This document shows, piece by piece, positions 16,723 to 27,862 of a stretch of 64,000 nt of DNA. Position 1 is the first letter of the stretch, and each line of letters begins with the position of its first letter. The position numbers and the translations under genes are program-made. The notes under the pieces were generated by a model. It saw only the letters and a program-made list of their open reading frames with translations. It searched no databases and was not told where the DNA came from. Source of the DNA: Thioalkalivibrio sp. ALJT (GTDB lineage: Bacteria > Pseudomonadota > Gammaproteobacteria > Ectothiorhodospirales > Ectothiorhodospiraceae). The stretch spans positions 248,001 through 312,000 of the forward strand of contig NZ_KB907122.1 in assembly GCF_000381825.1 (NCBI RefSeq), read 5' to 3'.

Positions 16723-19296
16723 TCAGGAGGAACGCCGACGCCGGCCCCGGCGCCGCGGTGAACGAGAGGACCCGCCCGTCTCAGCCTCCGGCTCGACGAT
16801 GGTATTGCCATCCTTGTCGGTCTCCGGAGACGGGGGCGGAAGGGCCTCGTTACCGGGCTCGGGCGCATCCGGCACGTGTTCCTCCTGTGCCCCGTCAGCC
16901 GGGCGGTCCGTCACGGGGGCAGTCTCGCCATCGCCACCACCACGGCGGCGTCCGCCACGACGCCGCCGCTTCTTCTTCGGTGCCGGGGTGGCCTCCGCCT
17001 CGGTACCGGGCTCGGCCGCGTTGTCCACGGGCGCCGGTGCGGGCGCTTCCGCATCCTTCTTGCGCTTGCTGCGGCGGCTGCGCTTCTTTGGTGACGCTGC
17101 GGGCGGGGCCTGCTCGCCCGGCTCCCGCGCCAGTGCGAGGTCGATCTTGCGATCGTCGAGGCTGACCCGAGCAACCTGCACCTTCAGTTCATCGCCGATG
17201 CGGAAGACGCGGCCAGCGCGTTCCCCAGTCAGAGAGTGGCGCGCCGGATCGAAATGGTAGAAGTCGTTGTCGAGGCTGGTCACATGCACCAGGCCTTCGA
17301 TAAAGACGTCCTTGATCTCCACGAACAGGCCGAAGCCGGTGACCCCGGAGACGACACCTTCGAAGACCTCGCCGACCTTGTCCTGCATGTACTCGGCCTT
17401 CAGCCAGGCGACGGCGTCGCGCGTGGCATCATCGGCGCGGCGCTCGGCCATGGAGCAATGCTCGCCCAGCTTTTCCATGTCGCCATGCGAATACGGGAAG
17501 GCCTTGCGGCTGCCCTGGCGCAGGACATGACGAATGCCTCGATGGACCAGCAGATCCGGATAACGCCGGATGGGCGAGGTGAAGTGGGCGTAGTCGTCCA
17601 GCGCCAGGCCGAAGTGCCCATCCAGTTCCGGCGCGTAGACCGCCTGGCTCAACGAGCGCAGCAGCACGGTCTGGATCAGCTGCTGGTCAGGCCGCTCACG
17701 GGCGGCCTTCAACACCGCGGTGTAATCGCGCGGGCCGGGTTCGTCCCCGCCGCCCAGCGTCAGACCTGCCCCGTTCAGGAACTCGCGCAGTTCCTCGATC
17801 TTTTCGGTCGGCGGCTGATCGTGGATACGGTACAGGGCCGGCACCTTGTGCTTTTTGAGGAAACGCGCCGCAGCCACATTGGCCATGATCATGCATTCCT
17901 CGACGAGGCGATGGGCGTCGGTGCGCTCGGTGGGGACGATCTTTTCGATCTTGCGATCCTGGCCGAAGACAATCTTCGTCTCGGTGGTATCGAAGTCGAT
18001 CGCGCCGCGCCGATTGCGCGCCGCATGCAATGCCTTGAAGACCCGGTACAGCGACTCCAGGTGTGGCATCACATGTGCGTTCTTTTCGCGCAGGGGCTTG
18101 TCGCCGCCCAGCATCGCCGCCACGTCCTCGTAGATCAGGCGTGCGTGCGAACGGATCAGGCCCTCGTGAAAGCGGTAGCTCTTCAGCGCCCCGCGCGCGC
18201 CGACCTCCATCTCGCAGACCATGCTCAGGCGATCGACCTCGGGGTTCAGGGAACACAGTCCGTTGGACAGGGCCTCCGGCAGCATCGGGATCACGTTGTC
18301 GGGGAAGTACACCGAGGTACCGCGGGTACGCGCCTCGCGGTCCAGCGCCGCGTCACGCTCGACGTAATGCGACACGTCGGCAATCGCCACCCACACCCGC
18401 CAACCCTTCCCTTCGGGCTCGCAGTACAGGGCATCGTCGAAATCGCGGGCATCATCGCCATCGATGGTCACAAAAGGTTTGTCACGCAGATCCAGGCGCC
18501 CTTTCTTGTCCTTCTCGGCCACCTCGGCACCCAGCTCATCCGCCGCGGCAGTCACCTCGTCCGGCCACTCGTGGGGCAGGCCATGGGCGCGGATCGCGAT
18601 GTCGATCTCCATGCCCGGGGCCATGTGTTCGCCCAGCACCTCCAGCACGTCGCCTTTCAGGCGCGCGGTACGCGAGGCGGACTCGCGGATTCCCACCACC
18701 ACAATCTGATCGTCCGCTGCCTCGCCCAGGCCATCGGGCGGCACCAGGATGTCATGGGTGATGCGCTTGTTGTCCGGAGTCAGGATGCCGACACCGTCCT
18801 CGATGCGCAGGCGCCCGACCACCTGCGTCGTGTTGCGCTCCAGCACTTCCACGATCCCGCCCTCGCGGCGACCACGGCGGTCCACGCCCATCACCCGTGC
18901 CAGGGCGCGGTCCCCATGGAACACGCCCCGCATCTGGCGCGGCGACAGGAACAGGTCGTCATCCTGCTCGTCCGGCACCAGGAACCCGAAACCGTCCGGG
19001 TGCCCGATCACGCGCCCGCGGATCAGGTCTTCCTGGTTGACCGGGAGATAGGCGCCGCGGCGGTTGCAAAGCGCCTGCCCGTCACGCTCCATCGCCTTCA
19101 GGCGGCGGCGCAGGGCCTCCAGACGATCATCGTCGTCGATCTCCAGGCGTTCGGCGATATCGTCATAGGAAAGCGGATTGTCCGCTTGCTGCAGGAGCCC
19201 GAGGATGAACTCGCGACTCGGAATGGGGTTGTCGTACTTCTGCGCCTCGCGCTCGAAATTCGGATCGACGGCGGGCTTGCGGTGTTTTCTTGGCAT
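16723..19296 (-). CDS. rnr: Ribonuclease R
   Basis: An 857-residue 3'-5' exoribonuclease of the RNB family, processive on structured RNA. The order is an N-terminal helix-turn-helix and cold-shock domains, the RNB catalytic domain with the acidic cluster DGDDARDFDDAL and the SPIRRYPDLLVHR region, then an S1 domain (EGVVSGVTGFGLFVEIKD). The last ~130 residues form a low-complexity tail of KKRSRRSKRKK-type basic stretches alternating with acidic/Pro/Ala runs, like the basic tail of E. coli RNase R but longer. The ATG at 19296 fits the family N-terminus. Confidence 0.97.
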   Translation of the reverse strand: MPRKHRKPAVDPNFEREAQKYDNPIPSREFILGLLQQADNPLSYDDIAERLEIDDDDRLEALRRRLKAMERDGQALCNRRGAYLPVNQEDLIRGRVIGHPDGFGFLVPDEQDDDLFLSPRQMRGVFHGDRALARVMGVDRRGRREGGIVEVLERNTTQVVGRLRIEDGVGILTPDNKRITHDILVPPDGLGEAADDQIVVVGIRESASRTARLKGDVLEVLGEHMAPGMEIDIAIRAHGLPHEWPDEVTAAADELGAEVAEKDKKGRLDLRDKPFVTIDGDDARDFDDALYCEPEGKGWRVWVAIADVSHYVERDAALDREARTRGTSVYFPDNVIPMLPEALSNGLCSLNPEVDRLSMVCEMEVGARGALKSYRFHEGLIRSHARLIYEDVAAMLGGDKPLREKNAHVMPHLESLYRVFKALHAARNRRGAIDFDTTETKIVFGQDRKIEKIVPTERTDAHRLVEECMIMANVAAARFLKKHKVPALYRIHDQPPTEKIEELREFLNGAGLTLGGGDEPGPRDYTAVLKAARERPDQQLIQTVLLRSLSQAVYAPELDGHFGLALDDYAHFTSPIRRYPDLLVHRGIRHVLRQGSRKAFPYSHGDMEKLGEHCSMAERRADDATRDAVAWLKAEYMQDKVGEVFEGVVSGVTGFGLFVEIKDVFIEGLVHVTSLDNDFYHFDPARHSLTGERAGRVFRIGDELKVQVARVSLDDRKIDLALAREPGEQAPPAASPKKRSRRSKRKKDAEAPAPAPVDNAAEPGTEAEATPAPKKKRRRRGGRRRGGGDGETAPVTDRPADGAQEEHVPDAPEPGNEALPPPSPETDKDGNTIVEPEAETGGSSRSPRRRGRRRRSS

Positions 19297-19592
19297 TCAC
19301 AAAACTCGTTGGGTGATTCGGTGGCCTGCTACGGTCAAAAGGCCGTGCGGCGCGGGGGAGGCATCGGGCACTGCTCGCGGCAAAGAACACGTCCGCGCCC
19401 ATCCCTCTTCGGGAACGGCAACGGCCAGCGGTACCCGGCGGCCCGGGCCGATGCAGGCAAAAGGCCTGGCGGAGGCAAGTCCGCACCCCGGCGCGACCGA
19501 CCGGCTCACTCGGAGGGCGGTGCGGGCCTGTGGGTTCATCGGTACTCCCGGCCCCCATTATGCGGCATATGCGGATTTCGTGCGTGGGGGCG
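19297..19592. other. Intergenic region between divergent rnr and tRNA-Leu
   Basis: About 300 bases without a gene, up to the tRNA promoter. It must hold the rnr leader and promoter on the minus strand, but no convincing -35/-10 pair or regulatory site was recognised there. Open frames in this region lack ribosome sites and family resemblance. Confidence 0.5.
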
Positions 19593-19621
19593 TTGACAGA
19601 CCCGGGGCTGCGATCTATATT
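19593..19621 (+). promoter_or_regulatory. Sigma-70 promoter for tRNA-Leu
   Basis: A perfect -35 TTGACA (19593-19598) and a near-perfect -10 TATATT (19616-19621) are separated by 17 bases, and the -10 box is followed by a GC-rich stretch of the kind found at stable-RNA promoters. The tRNA gene starts 51 bases downstream. Confidence 0.85.
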
Positions 19622-19672
19622 GCGCGCTCCTGAAGCGCAGGACCCGGTCTCGAACCGGCGCTCCAACCTCGT

Positions 19673-19760
19673 GCCGAGGTGGCGGAATTGGTAGACGCGC
19701 TAGCTTCAGGTGCTAGTGAGCGAAAGCTCGTGGAGGTTCAAGTCCTCTCCTCGGCACCAT
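19673..19760 (+). tRNA. tRNA-Leu (anticodon CAG)
   Basis: The acceptor stem GCCGAGG pairs with CCTCGGC, followed by discriminator A and an encoded CCA (19758-19760). The anticodon arm is CTAGC-TTCAGGT-GCTAG, giving anticodon CAG (reads CUG). There is a long class II variable arm (GAGCGAAAGCTC) and a GGTTCAAGTCC T-arm. The gene closely resembles E. coli tRNA-Leu(CAG). No integrase or duplicated 3' end is seen nearby, so it is not visibly used as an integration site. Confidence 0.98.
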
Positions 19761-19860
19761 CTTCGGCTTCTCGAACCCCGATTGCACACACCACGTCATC
19801 CGAGCATGAAGCCCGGAGGGCCGTTTCGTGTGTGCGCCTGCTGACTGGCCACACCGGCAA

Positions 19861-19891
19861 GGGCCTGCCCGGGCCATCACCGGGCAGGCCC
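19861..19891. terminator. Hairpin between converging tRNA-Leu and purA
   Basis: GGGCCTGCCCGG (19861-19872) and CCGGGCAGGCCC (19880-19891) form a 12-bp perfect stem with a 7-base loop. It sits between the 3' end of the tRNA gene and the purA stop codon, on opposite strands, so it may end both transcripts. No clear T tract follows on either strand. Confidence 0.6.
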
Positions 19892-19928
19892 CCGCCGCCA
19901 TCCGGCCGCGCGGGTCAGCCGTCGCGAA

Positions 19929-22420
<2,492 letters not shown>

Positions 22421-22450
22421 CTCGTCCCTGCTCGTGTCCCGTGCCCTACC

Positions 22451-22485
22451 CGGCAAAAGTCGGGCCCGGAAGATCCGGGCCCGAC
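22451..22485 (-). terminator. Rho-independent terminator after hflC
   Basis: A 12-bp perfect stem GTCGGGCCCGGA/TCCGGGCCCGAC (22459-22485, three-base loop) is followed on the minus strand by TTTTGCC. It lies between hflC and hisZ and should separate the hflKC and hisZ-purA transcripts. Confidence 0.8.
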
Positions 22486-22525
22486 ACATACGGCCACTTA
22501 AAACGCGGCCTCGGCCGCCCGAAGG

Positions 22526-22553
22526 CCCGCTGCCGCGCTAGCGCGGCAGCGGG
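22526..22553. repeat. Perfect inverted repeat over the hflC stop codon
   Basis: CCCGCTGCCGCGC (22526-22538) and GCGCGGCAGCGGG (22541-22553) are separated by two bases, so the whole is a near-palindrome. It includes the last codons and TAG stop of hflC. It could protect the mRNA 3' end or add to the terminator about 40 bases further on. Confidence 0.7.
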
Positions 22554-23419
22554 GCCGGGCGTTCGCCACCCGGTGCATTGAAGAACTGGAAGAACTCGGA
22601 GTTCGGTTCCAGGATGAAGGTGCTGTTCTCGCCCGACATGCTGCTGCGGTAGGCAATCAAGCTGCGGTAGAAGCGGAAGAACTCCTCGTCGGCACCAAAC
22701 GAACGACCCAGTGTCTCGGTCGCTCGGGCATCCCCGGCACCGCGGATTTCTTCCGCTTCGCGGTAGGCGTTCGCCAGGATCACCGTCCGGTCACGATCGG
22801 CCCGCGAACGAATACGCTCGGCCTCCTCCTGGCCCCGAGCACGGAAGTCCTGGGCGACACGTTCACGTTCGGCACGCATACGCTCGTACACCGATTCCGA
22901 CACCTCGTCCGGGAGGTCCATCCGGCGCACACGCACGTCGACCAGGTTGATACCCAGTTCACGCGCGGTCTCCAGCGCCGTCTGGCGTACTGCGCCCATG
23001 ATCGCGAGGCGCTCGCCGGCAACCACTTCCTGCAGCTCGTAGCGGGCGAATTCGTTTCGCATGCCGTCACGCAGGATCTGGGCCAGGCGCTCCTCGGCCA
23101 GGCGTTCGTCACCGCGGGTTGCGCGGAAGAACTGGCCGACATCATCAATACGCCACTTGGCGTAGAAATCGACAATGATGTTCTTCGCCTCGGAGGTCAG
23201 GAACCGGTCCGGCGGGATGTTCAGCGTCATGATCCGGGCATCGAACTTCTCGATATTCTGGATCAGCGGAAACTTGAAATGCAGACCCGGCTCCGGGTCC
23301 ACCTGCCGGATTTCGCCAAGGGCGAACTTGATGACGCGCTCGCGCTCGTCGACGGTGTACGTCGAGAGTGCGACCACGATCGCGATCACGACGACCGCAA
23401 TACCCGCTATGCGTACCAT
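22538..23419 (-). CDS. hflC: Membrane protease modulator HflC (SPFH family)
   Basis: A 293-residue SPFH/stomatin-like inner membrane protein. An N-terminal membrane segment (GIAVVVIAIVVALSTYTV) is followed by the SPFH domain starting DERERVIKFALGEI and a helical region rich in Glu, Arg and Ala (RERVAQDFRARGQEEAERI). It forms a large complex with HflK that encloses and modulates the FtsH protease. The start overlaps the hflK stop by one base (TAATG). Confidence 0.96.
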   Translation of the reverse strand: MVRIAGIAVVVIAIVVALSTYTVDERERVIKFALGEIRQVDPEPGLHFKFPLIQNIEKFDARIMTLNIPPDRFLTSEAKNIIVDFYAKWRIDDVGQFFRATRGDERLAEERLAQILRDGMRNEFARYELQEVVAGERLAIMGAVRQTALETARELGINLVDVRVRRMDLPDEVSESVYERMRAERERVAQDFRARGQEEAERIRSRADRDRTVILANAYREAEEIRGAGDARATETLGRSFGADEEFFRFYRSLIAYRSSMSGENSTFILEPNSEFFQFFNAPGGERPAPLPR

Positions 23420-24636
23420 TAGCGCACCTCCCGCGAACGCTGGACCGACGGATCACGCGTGCTGCCGCCGAGACGATTCATGCCAGTGCCAGTACCCATG
23501 GCACTGCGGCGCGTGTCGATCGGCTGCGGCGTCGGGGTGTCATTGCCGTGGCGCGTGGTACCGGTGCCACTGAACAGCTGGTCCAGCGGCAGCATCATCA
23601 GGTTGTTGCTGCTGCCCACGTCCAGCATCAGCTTCCGGGAGTCTTCCAGCACGTCCTGAAGGGTCTCGAGGTACAGGCGATCGCGCGTGACCTCGGGGTA
23701 CTGCTGATATTCCACCAGCAACTGGTCGAAGCGGGAGGCATCACCCTGGGCCCGTGCGATCACCTGATCGCGGTAGCCCTCGGCCTCCTCGAGGATACGT
23801 GCCGCCTGACCACGGGCACGCGGGATCACGCCATTGGCGTAGGCCTCGGCCTCGTTGCGGAACCGGACTTCGTCTTCGCGCGCCCGGATAGCGTCAGCGA
23901 AGGCTTCCTGCACCGGCTCCGGCGGCTGCGCCTGCTGCATGGACACGGCCGTAACCGTGATCCCCGCACCGTAGGCGTCGAGGCTTTCCTGCATCACCAC
24001 ACGCGCAGCGGAGGCGATCTCGCCACGCCCTTCACCGAGGATGAAATCCAGGTTGGAACGCCCGACCCGTTCGCGGATGGCCGACTCCATCACCCGGTTC
24101 ACGGTGGTGTCCGGATTACGCACGTTGAACAGGTAGTCCACCAGATCGAGGATGCGGTACTGCACCGCAATATCGATATCGATGATGTTTTCGTCACCGG
24201 TGAGCATCAGCGCGCGATGCTCGAGCGTCCGAACGTTATCGACATTCTCGATCTCGATACGCTCGATGGGATACGGCAGATGCCAGCCCGGGCCCGGGGT
24301 CTTCACTTCCTGGAACTCACCGAAGCGCAGCACGACGCCGCGCTCGCCTTCCGAAATAATATGGAAGCCGGAGGCCAGCCAGACCACCAGGGCAATGATC
24401 AGACCAAGGCTGATCAGGGCCTGCGACCCGCGCCCCATGCCGCCGGAACCGGAACCACCGGAGTCACCGCCGCCGCCACCAAAGATGCCGTTCAGCTGCC
24501 GAGACAGCTTGCGCATCATCTCTTCGAGGTCCGGCGGCTGCTGGTTGCCGCCACCGCCACCACCGCTTCCGCGCTGGCCACCGCCACCCCCGCTCCAGGG
24601 GTCGCGGTTGTTGTTTCCCGGTTCGTTCCAGGGCAT
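23419..24636 (-). CDS. hflK: Membrane protease modulator HflK (SPFH family)
   Basis: A 405-residue partner of HflC. The N-terminal ~70 residues are Gly/Asn-rich (GGGGGQRGSGGGGGG-type runs), then a membrane segment (SLGLIIALVVWLASGF), the SPFH domain (ISEGERGVVLRFGEFQEV) and a helical C-terminal part. The gene sits immediately downstream of repeat B copy 2, rather than behind hfq-hflX as in enterics; those genes are not in this window. Confidence 0.96.
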   Translation of the reverse strand: MPWNEPGNNNRDPWSGGGGGQRGSGGGGGGNQQPPDLEEMMRKLSRQLNGIFGGGGGDSGGSGSGGMGRGSQALISLGLIIALVVWLASGFHIISEGERGVVLRFGEFQEVKTPGPGWHLPYPIERIEIENVDNVRTLEHRALMLTGDENIIDIDIAVQYRILDLVDYLFNVRNPDTTVNRVMESAIRERVGRSNLDFILGEGRGEIASAARVVMQESLDAYGAGITVTAVSMQQAQPPEPVQEAFADAIRAREDEVRFRNEAEAYANGVIPRARGQAARILEEAEGYRDQVIARAQGDASRFDQLLVEYQQYPEVTRDRLYLETLQDVLEDSRKLMLDVGSSNNLMMLPLDQLFSGTGTTRHGNDTPTPQPIDTRRSAMGTGTGMNRLGGSTRDPSVQRSREVR

Positions 24637-24795
24637 GAACTGAACTCCGTCGCTCGCTCAGGGCTGCGCCCGCGTCAACATCCTGGGACGCCGGCGGGCA
24701 GAAGGAGACACATTCTAGGGAGCCGCCTCCACCCGGGCAACCACGCCCGGAAGGAAAGACGGGTTACTCGCTGCCCCAAAGGGACACGAATCAAT

Positions 24796-25090
24796 GGACA
24801 CACTCGCTGCTTGGTCGCTTTTGCGTGCGCACAAGGCACGGTGACGGTCGTGCAGTCATTCTGCACAAAGGAGCCGCAACGCTGTGCGCGCCCGTATTCG
24901 ATAACAACAGGCGGCCGAGCCCCTGCTCTCAACAGGTTGTGGGGTTGGCACCCCGGGTTCCCCCGGTCCGGCGTCGCGCCCCGAATCCATCCGAAACGGG
25001 CGGGTCAAACCCCTCCTCGCTGCGCACCGCGCCTTGTCTCGGAAAACGCCGGGGTGCCAACGCGAGCGTGGCATTAATCCGTGTTTCCCT
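24796..25090. repeat. Dispersed repeat B, copy 2 (full length)
   Basis: About 295 bases between hflK and acpS, homologous along its length to 51196-51520: GGACACACTCGCTGC at the left edge, GTGCAGTCATTCTG, GATAACAACAGGCGGCCGAG, TGTGGGGTTGG, GCGCCCCGAATCCATC, GAAACGGGCGGGT, GCCTTGTCTCGGAA and a right edge ATTAATCCGTGTTTCCC. The right edge contains the final codons and TAA of acpS. The remaining 160 bases towards hflK (24637-24795) show no other feature. No coding capacity is evident. Confidence 0.85.
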
Positions 25091-25457
25091 CGAGGACCAC
25101 GAAGGCCTGGGCATATTCGCATTCATCGCTGATGCTGAGATGGATCGTGCGTACACCAAGGCGATTCGCCGTAGCCCGGACCCGCCCGACCAGCACGAAC
25201 TCGGGACGCCCGCGCGGGTCATGGGTGACGCCCGCCTCGGCCAGCGCCATGTCGGCCCCGATACCACAACCGAGCGCCTTGGCCAGGGCCTCCTTGGCGG
25301 CAAAGCGCCGGGCCAGAAACCCGGCCGGTTCAACAGATGGCAGATCGGCCTGCTCCAGCGGATGCAGGATGCGCTCGGCGAGGCGGCGGCCGTGACGCTC
25401 CCACATCGCACGCATGCGAGCGACCTGGACCAGATCAGTCCCGATACCGAGGATCAT
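25074..25457 (-). CDS. acpS: Holo-[acyl-carrier-protein] synthase
   Basis: A 127-residue 4'-phosphopantetheinyl transferase of the AcpS type that activates ACP. Signatures are the N-terminal ILGIGTDLVQVARM (with the Mg-binding Asp) and RFAAKEALAKALG (Glu and Lys of the active site). It starts 5 bases after pdxJ, the usual pdxJ-acpS pair. The final residues (GNTD) and stop codon lie inside the edge of repeat B copy 2, suggesting the repeat reshaped the 3' end without harming the domain. Confidence 0.95.
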   Translation of the reverse strand: MILGIGTDLVQVARMRAMWERHGRRLAERILHPLEQADLPSVEPAGFLARRFAAKEALAKALGCGIGADMALAEAGVTHDPRGRPEFVLVGRVRATANRLGVRTIHLSISDECEYAQAFVVLEGNTD

Positions 25458-25462
25458 CCCGC

Positions 25463-26230
25463 TCAGACCGGGTATTGTCCGGCCGGCAGGCCCTGGCGCG
25501 CCGCATCCATCAGCCCGCGCATGTGACTGACCGCCTCGGGCAGACCGGTAAACAGCGCCCGCGCCACAATCGAATGGCCGATATTCAGTTCATGGAACAC
25601 GGGGTTGGCCGCAATCGGGCGGACGTTGTCGTAGTCCAGGCCGTGACCGGCATTGATGATCAGCCCCATGTCGCGACCCGCCGCTGCCGCATCGTTGATG
25701 CCGGCCAGCAGGCGTTCGCGCTCGGCGGCGTCACGGGCATTTGCATAGGACCCGGTATGCAGCTCCACCACCGGCGCCCCAATCGCCACGGCGGCCTCCA
25801 GCTGGCGCACATCCGGCTCCACGAACAGCGAGACCTCGATCCCCGCCTCGCGCAGCGGCGCCACAAAGGCACGCAGGCGATCCAGCTGACCGACGGCATC
25901 CAGACCGCCCTCGGTGGTCAGCTCCTCACGCTTTTCCGGGACGATGCAGCAGGCCTCCGGCCGCAGCTTCAGGGCAATGGCCTGCATGCCCTCGGTGGCC
26001 GCCATTTCGAGATTCATCGGCACCTTCAGGCGCGGCTTGATCCCGAACACGTCGTCATCCTGTATATGCCGGCGATCCTCGCGCAAATGCAGGGTGATGG
26101 AATCGGCCCCGCTGGCCTCCGCCAGCCGTACCGCCTGCATCAGGTCGGGATAAGGGGTATGGCGAGCCTGACGAATCGTGGCGATGTGGTCGAGGTTGAC
26201 GCCAAGCTTGAGCGGAGCAGGATGCGACAT
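25463..26230 (-). CDS. pdxJ: Pyridoxine 5'-phosphate synthase
   Basis: A 255-residue TIM-barrel enzyme condensing 3-amino-2-oxopropyl phosphate with deoxyxylulose phosphate to form pyridoxine 5'-phosphate. Hallmarks: LGVNLDHIATIRQARHTPYPD at the start, ITLHLREDRRHI, and GLIINAGHGLDYDN. Another step of the same pathway, pdxA, lies at 60.9 kb. It follows recO by 32 bases in the rnc-era-recO-pdxJ-acpS string. Confidence 0.97.
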   Translation of the reverse strand: MSHPAPLKLGVNLDHIATIRQARHTPYPDLMQAVRLAEASGADSITLHLREDRRHIQDDDVFGIKPRLKVPMNLEMAATEGMQAIALKLRPEACCIVPEKREELTTEGGLDAVGQLDRLRAFVAPLREAGIEVSLFVEPDVRQLEAAVAIGAPVVELHTGSYANARDAAERERLLAGINDAAAAGRDMGLIINAGHGLDYDNVRPIAANPVFHELNIGHSIVARALFTGLPEAVSHMRGLMDAARQGLPAGQYPV

Positions 26231-26262
26231 GAGGCAGGGCCCTTGTATGGTGTACTGCCGGA

Positions 26263-26919
26263 CTACAGCAGACCGCGGGTTCGCAGCGGCCGGCCCGCCA
26301 GATGAGTATCGATCAACCGGCGCATGAAGTCGCGGCTGATGCGGGCGAGATTATCCGGGACCGCATGGCCGCTGGCCAGCGCCCGCAAGGCCACCCCGGG
26401 TATGGCCGCGTCACCCCCGGCGGCCACCACGTCCAGCCCGCCGGACGGGTCGTAGCGATACCAGCGGTCGGGTTCGAGCTCGGCCGGGTTCAGGTGTTCG
26501 AGCCCGGAATCGAGCGGGGCGAGCAGGGCCCATTCGGCACGCCGCAGCACCATGTCGGCGCGCTCGCCGGCGGCCAGACGGGCATACCCCGAAAGCAATG
26601 CCGGCAGGGCCTCGGGGATCGGGGCCTCACGCGGGTAAAGGCGCAACACCAGTTCGTTCAGGTACAGACCACAGACCAGCGCGCGCCCGGTCAGCGGATA
26701 CACGCGCTGCTGTTCCGCGACGCTGAGGGTGGGCAGATCGCCGCGGCCGCGCCAGGCCAGGTCCAGCAGGACGAAGGGCTGCACCGCCCCGGCCTTGCCC
26801 CGCACGACTGCCGACAGGCGGCCGGCCTCCGCAGTCAGCAGGTCCAGTACGCGGCTGTTTTCACGCAACGGACGCGCATGCAACACCACACCCTGGGTGA
26901 CGGCAGGGGCGGCGCTCAT
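26263..26919 (-). CDS. recO: DNA repair protein RecO
   Basis: A 218-residue RecO with an N-terminal OB fold (VVLHARPLRENSRVLDLLTAEAGRLSAV) and a helical C-terminal part. It loads RecA on SSB-coated gaps with RecR. The zinc-finger cysteines seen in some RecO proteins are absent, as in many proteobacteria. It lies 22 bases after era. Confidence 0.94.
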   Translation of the reverse strand: MSAAPAVTQGVVLHARPLRENSRVLDLLTAEAGRLSAVVRGKAGAVQPFVLLDLAWRGRGDLPTLSVAEQQRVYPLTGRALVCGLYLNELVLRLYPREAPIPEALPALLSGYARLAAGERADMVLRRAEWALLAPLDSGLEHLNPAELEPDRWYRYDPSGGLDVVAAGGDAAIPGVALRALASGHAVPDNLARISRDFMRRLIDTHLAGRPLRTRGLL

Positions 26920-26941
26920 CGCTCGTCCCGGGTCGGGCGCC

Positions 26942-27862
26942 TCACCGGGATTCTTCGATACCCAGCTCGCGCAGGGCGCGCGGATTACAGGTCCAGTCCG
27001 GCTCCACCCGCACGGTCAGGCGCAGCATCACCTTGCGCCCCAGCAGTTGCTCGAGCTGGATGCGCGCGGCCTGGCCGATGCGCTTGAGTCGCTGCCCGCC
27101 CTTGCCGATCACGATGCCTTTCTGACTGTCACGTTCAACCAGAATCACGGCATCAATATGCGTGGTGCGAGGCTCGTCGGACCAGTCCTCCACGCGTACC
27201 GCAACCGAATAGGGCACCTCCTGCCCGAGATGCTCCAGCATCGACTCGCGGATCATCTCCTCGGCGCGAAAGCGTTCCGGCCGATCCGAAAGCTGTTCCG
27301 GGTCGTACAGGAAGGGGCCCTGCGGCAGACGCTGCCGGACCTCGGCGATCAGGCCTTCGAGGTTGGAACCGGTGCGGGCCGAAAGCGGCACCACCCCGGC
27401 GTAGTCGAAGGCCGCCATGCGCGCCTCGATGAAGGGCAGCAGCTCCTCCTTGGCACGAAACTGGTCGACCTTGTTGATCACCAGCAGCGCCGGACGGCCA
27501 GAGTCCCGGATGGTCGCCTCGATGCGCTCGTCGCCCGGATTGAACTGGCCCGCCTCGACCAGGAAGCAGACCAGGTCGGCATCCGCCAGGGCATGACTGG
27601 CGGTGCGATTCAGGACCCGGTTCACCAGCTGCGTACGTTCGGTGTCGATCCCCGGGGTATCCATCAGCACGATCTGGTCCTGCCCCTCGGTCACAATGCC
27701 GAGGATGCGGTTGCGGGTCGTGTGCGGGCGCCGCGTGGTGGCTGCCAGCTTTTCGCCCACCAGACGGTTCAGCAAGGTCGTCTTGCCCACGTTGGGCCGG
27801 CCGATCAGTGCAACCAGACCACAACGCGAGGCGGCGGACTCCGGGGCTTCGGATTCGCTCAT
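26942..27862 (-). CDS. era: GTPase Era
   Basis: A 306-residue ribosome-assembly GTPase. G1 is GRPNVGKTT, G3 is DTPG, and G4 is INKVDQ; a C-terminal KH domain contains VIGKGGQRLKRIG. It binds the 3' end of 16S rRNA during 30S maturation. The ATG overlaps the rnc stop codon (ATGA), so the two are translationally coupled. Confidence 0.98.
   Translation of the reverse strand: MSESEAPESAASRCGLVALIGRPNVGKTTLLNRLVGEKLAATTRRPHTTRNRILGIVTEGQDQIVLMDTPGIDTERTQLVNRVLNRTASHALADADLVCFLVEAGQFNPGDERIEATIRDSGRPALLVINKVDQFRAKEELLPFIEARMAAFDYAGVVPLSARTGSNLEGLIAEVRQRLPQGPFLYDPEQLSDRPERFRAEEMIRESMLEHLGQEVPYSVAVRVEDWSDEPRTTHIDAVILVERDSQKGIVIGKGGQRLKRIGQAARIQLEQLLGRKVMLRLTVRVEPDWTCNPRALRELGIEESR

Noticed and set aside
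19673-19760. tRNA-Leu as an attachment site for an integrated element
   Set aside because: No integrase, no repeated tRNA 3' end and only housekeeping genes on both sides.
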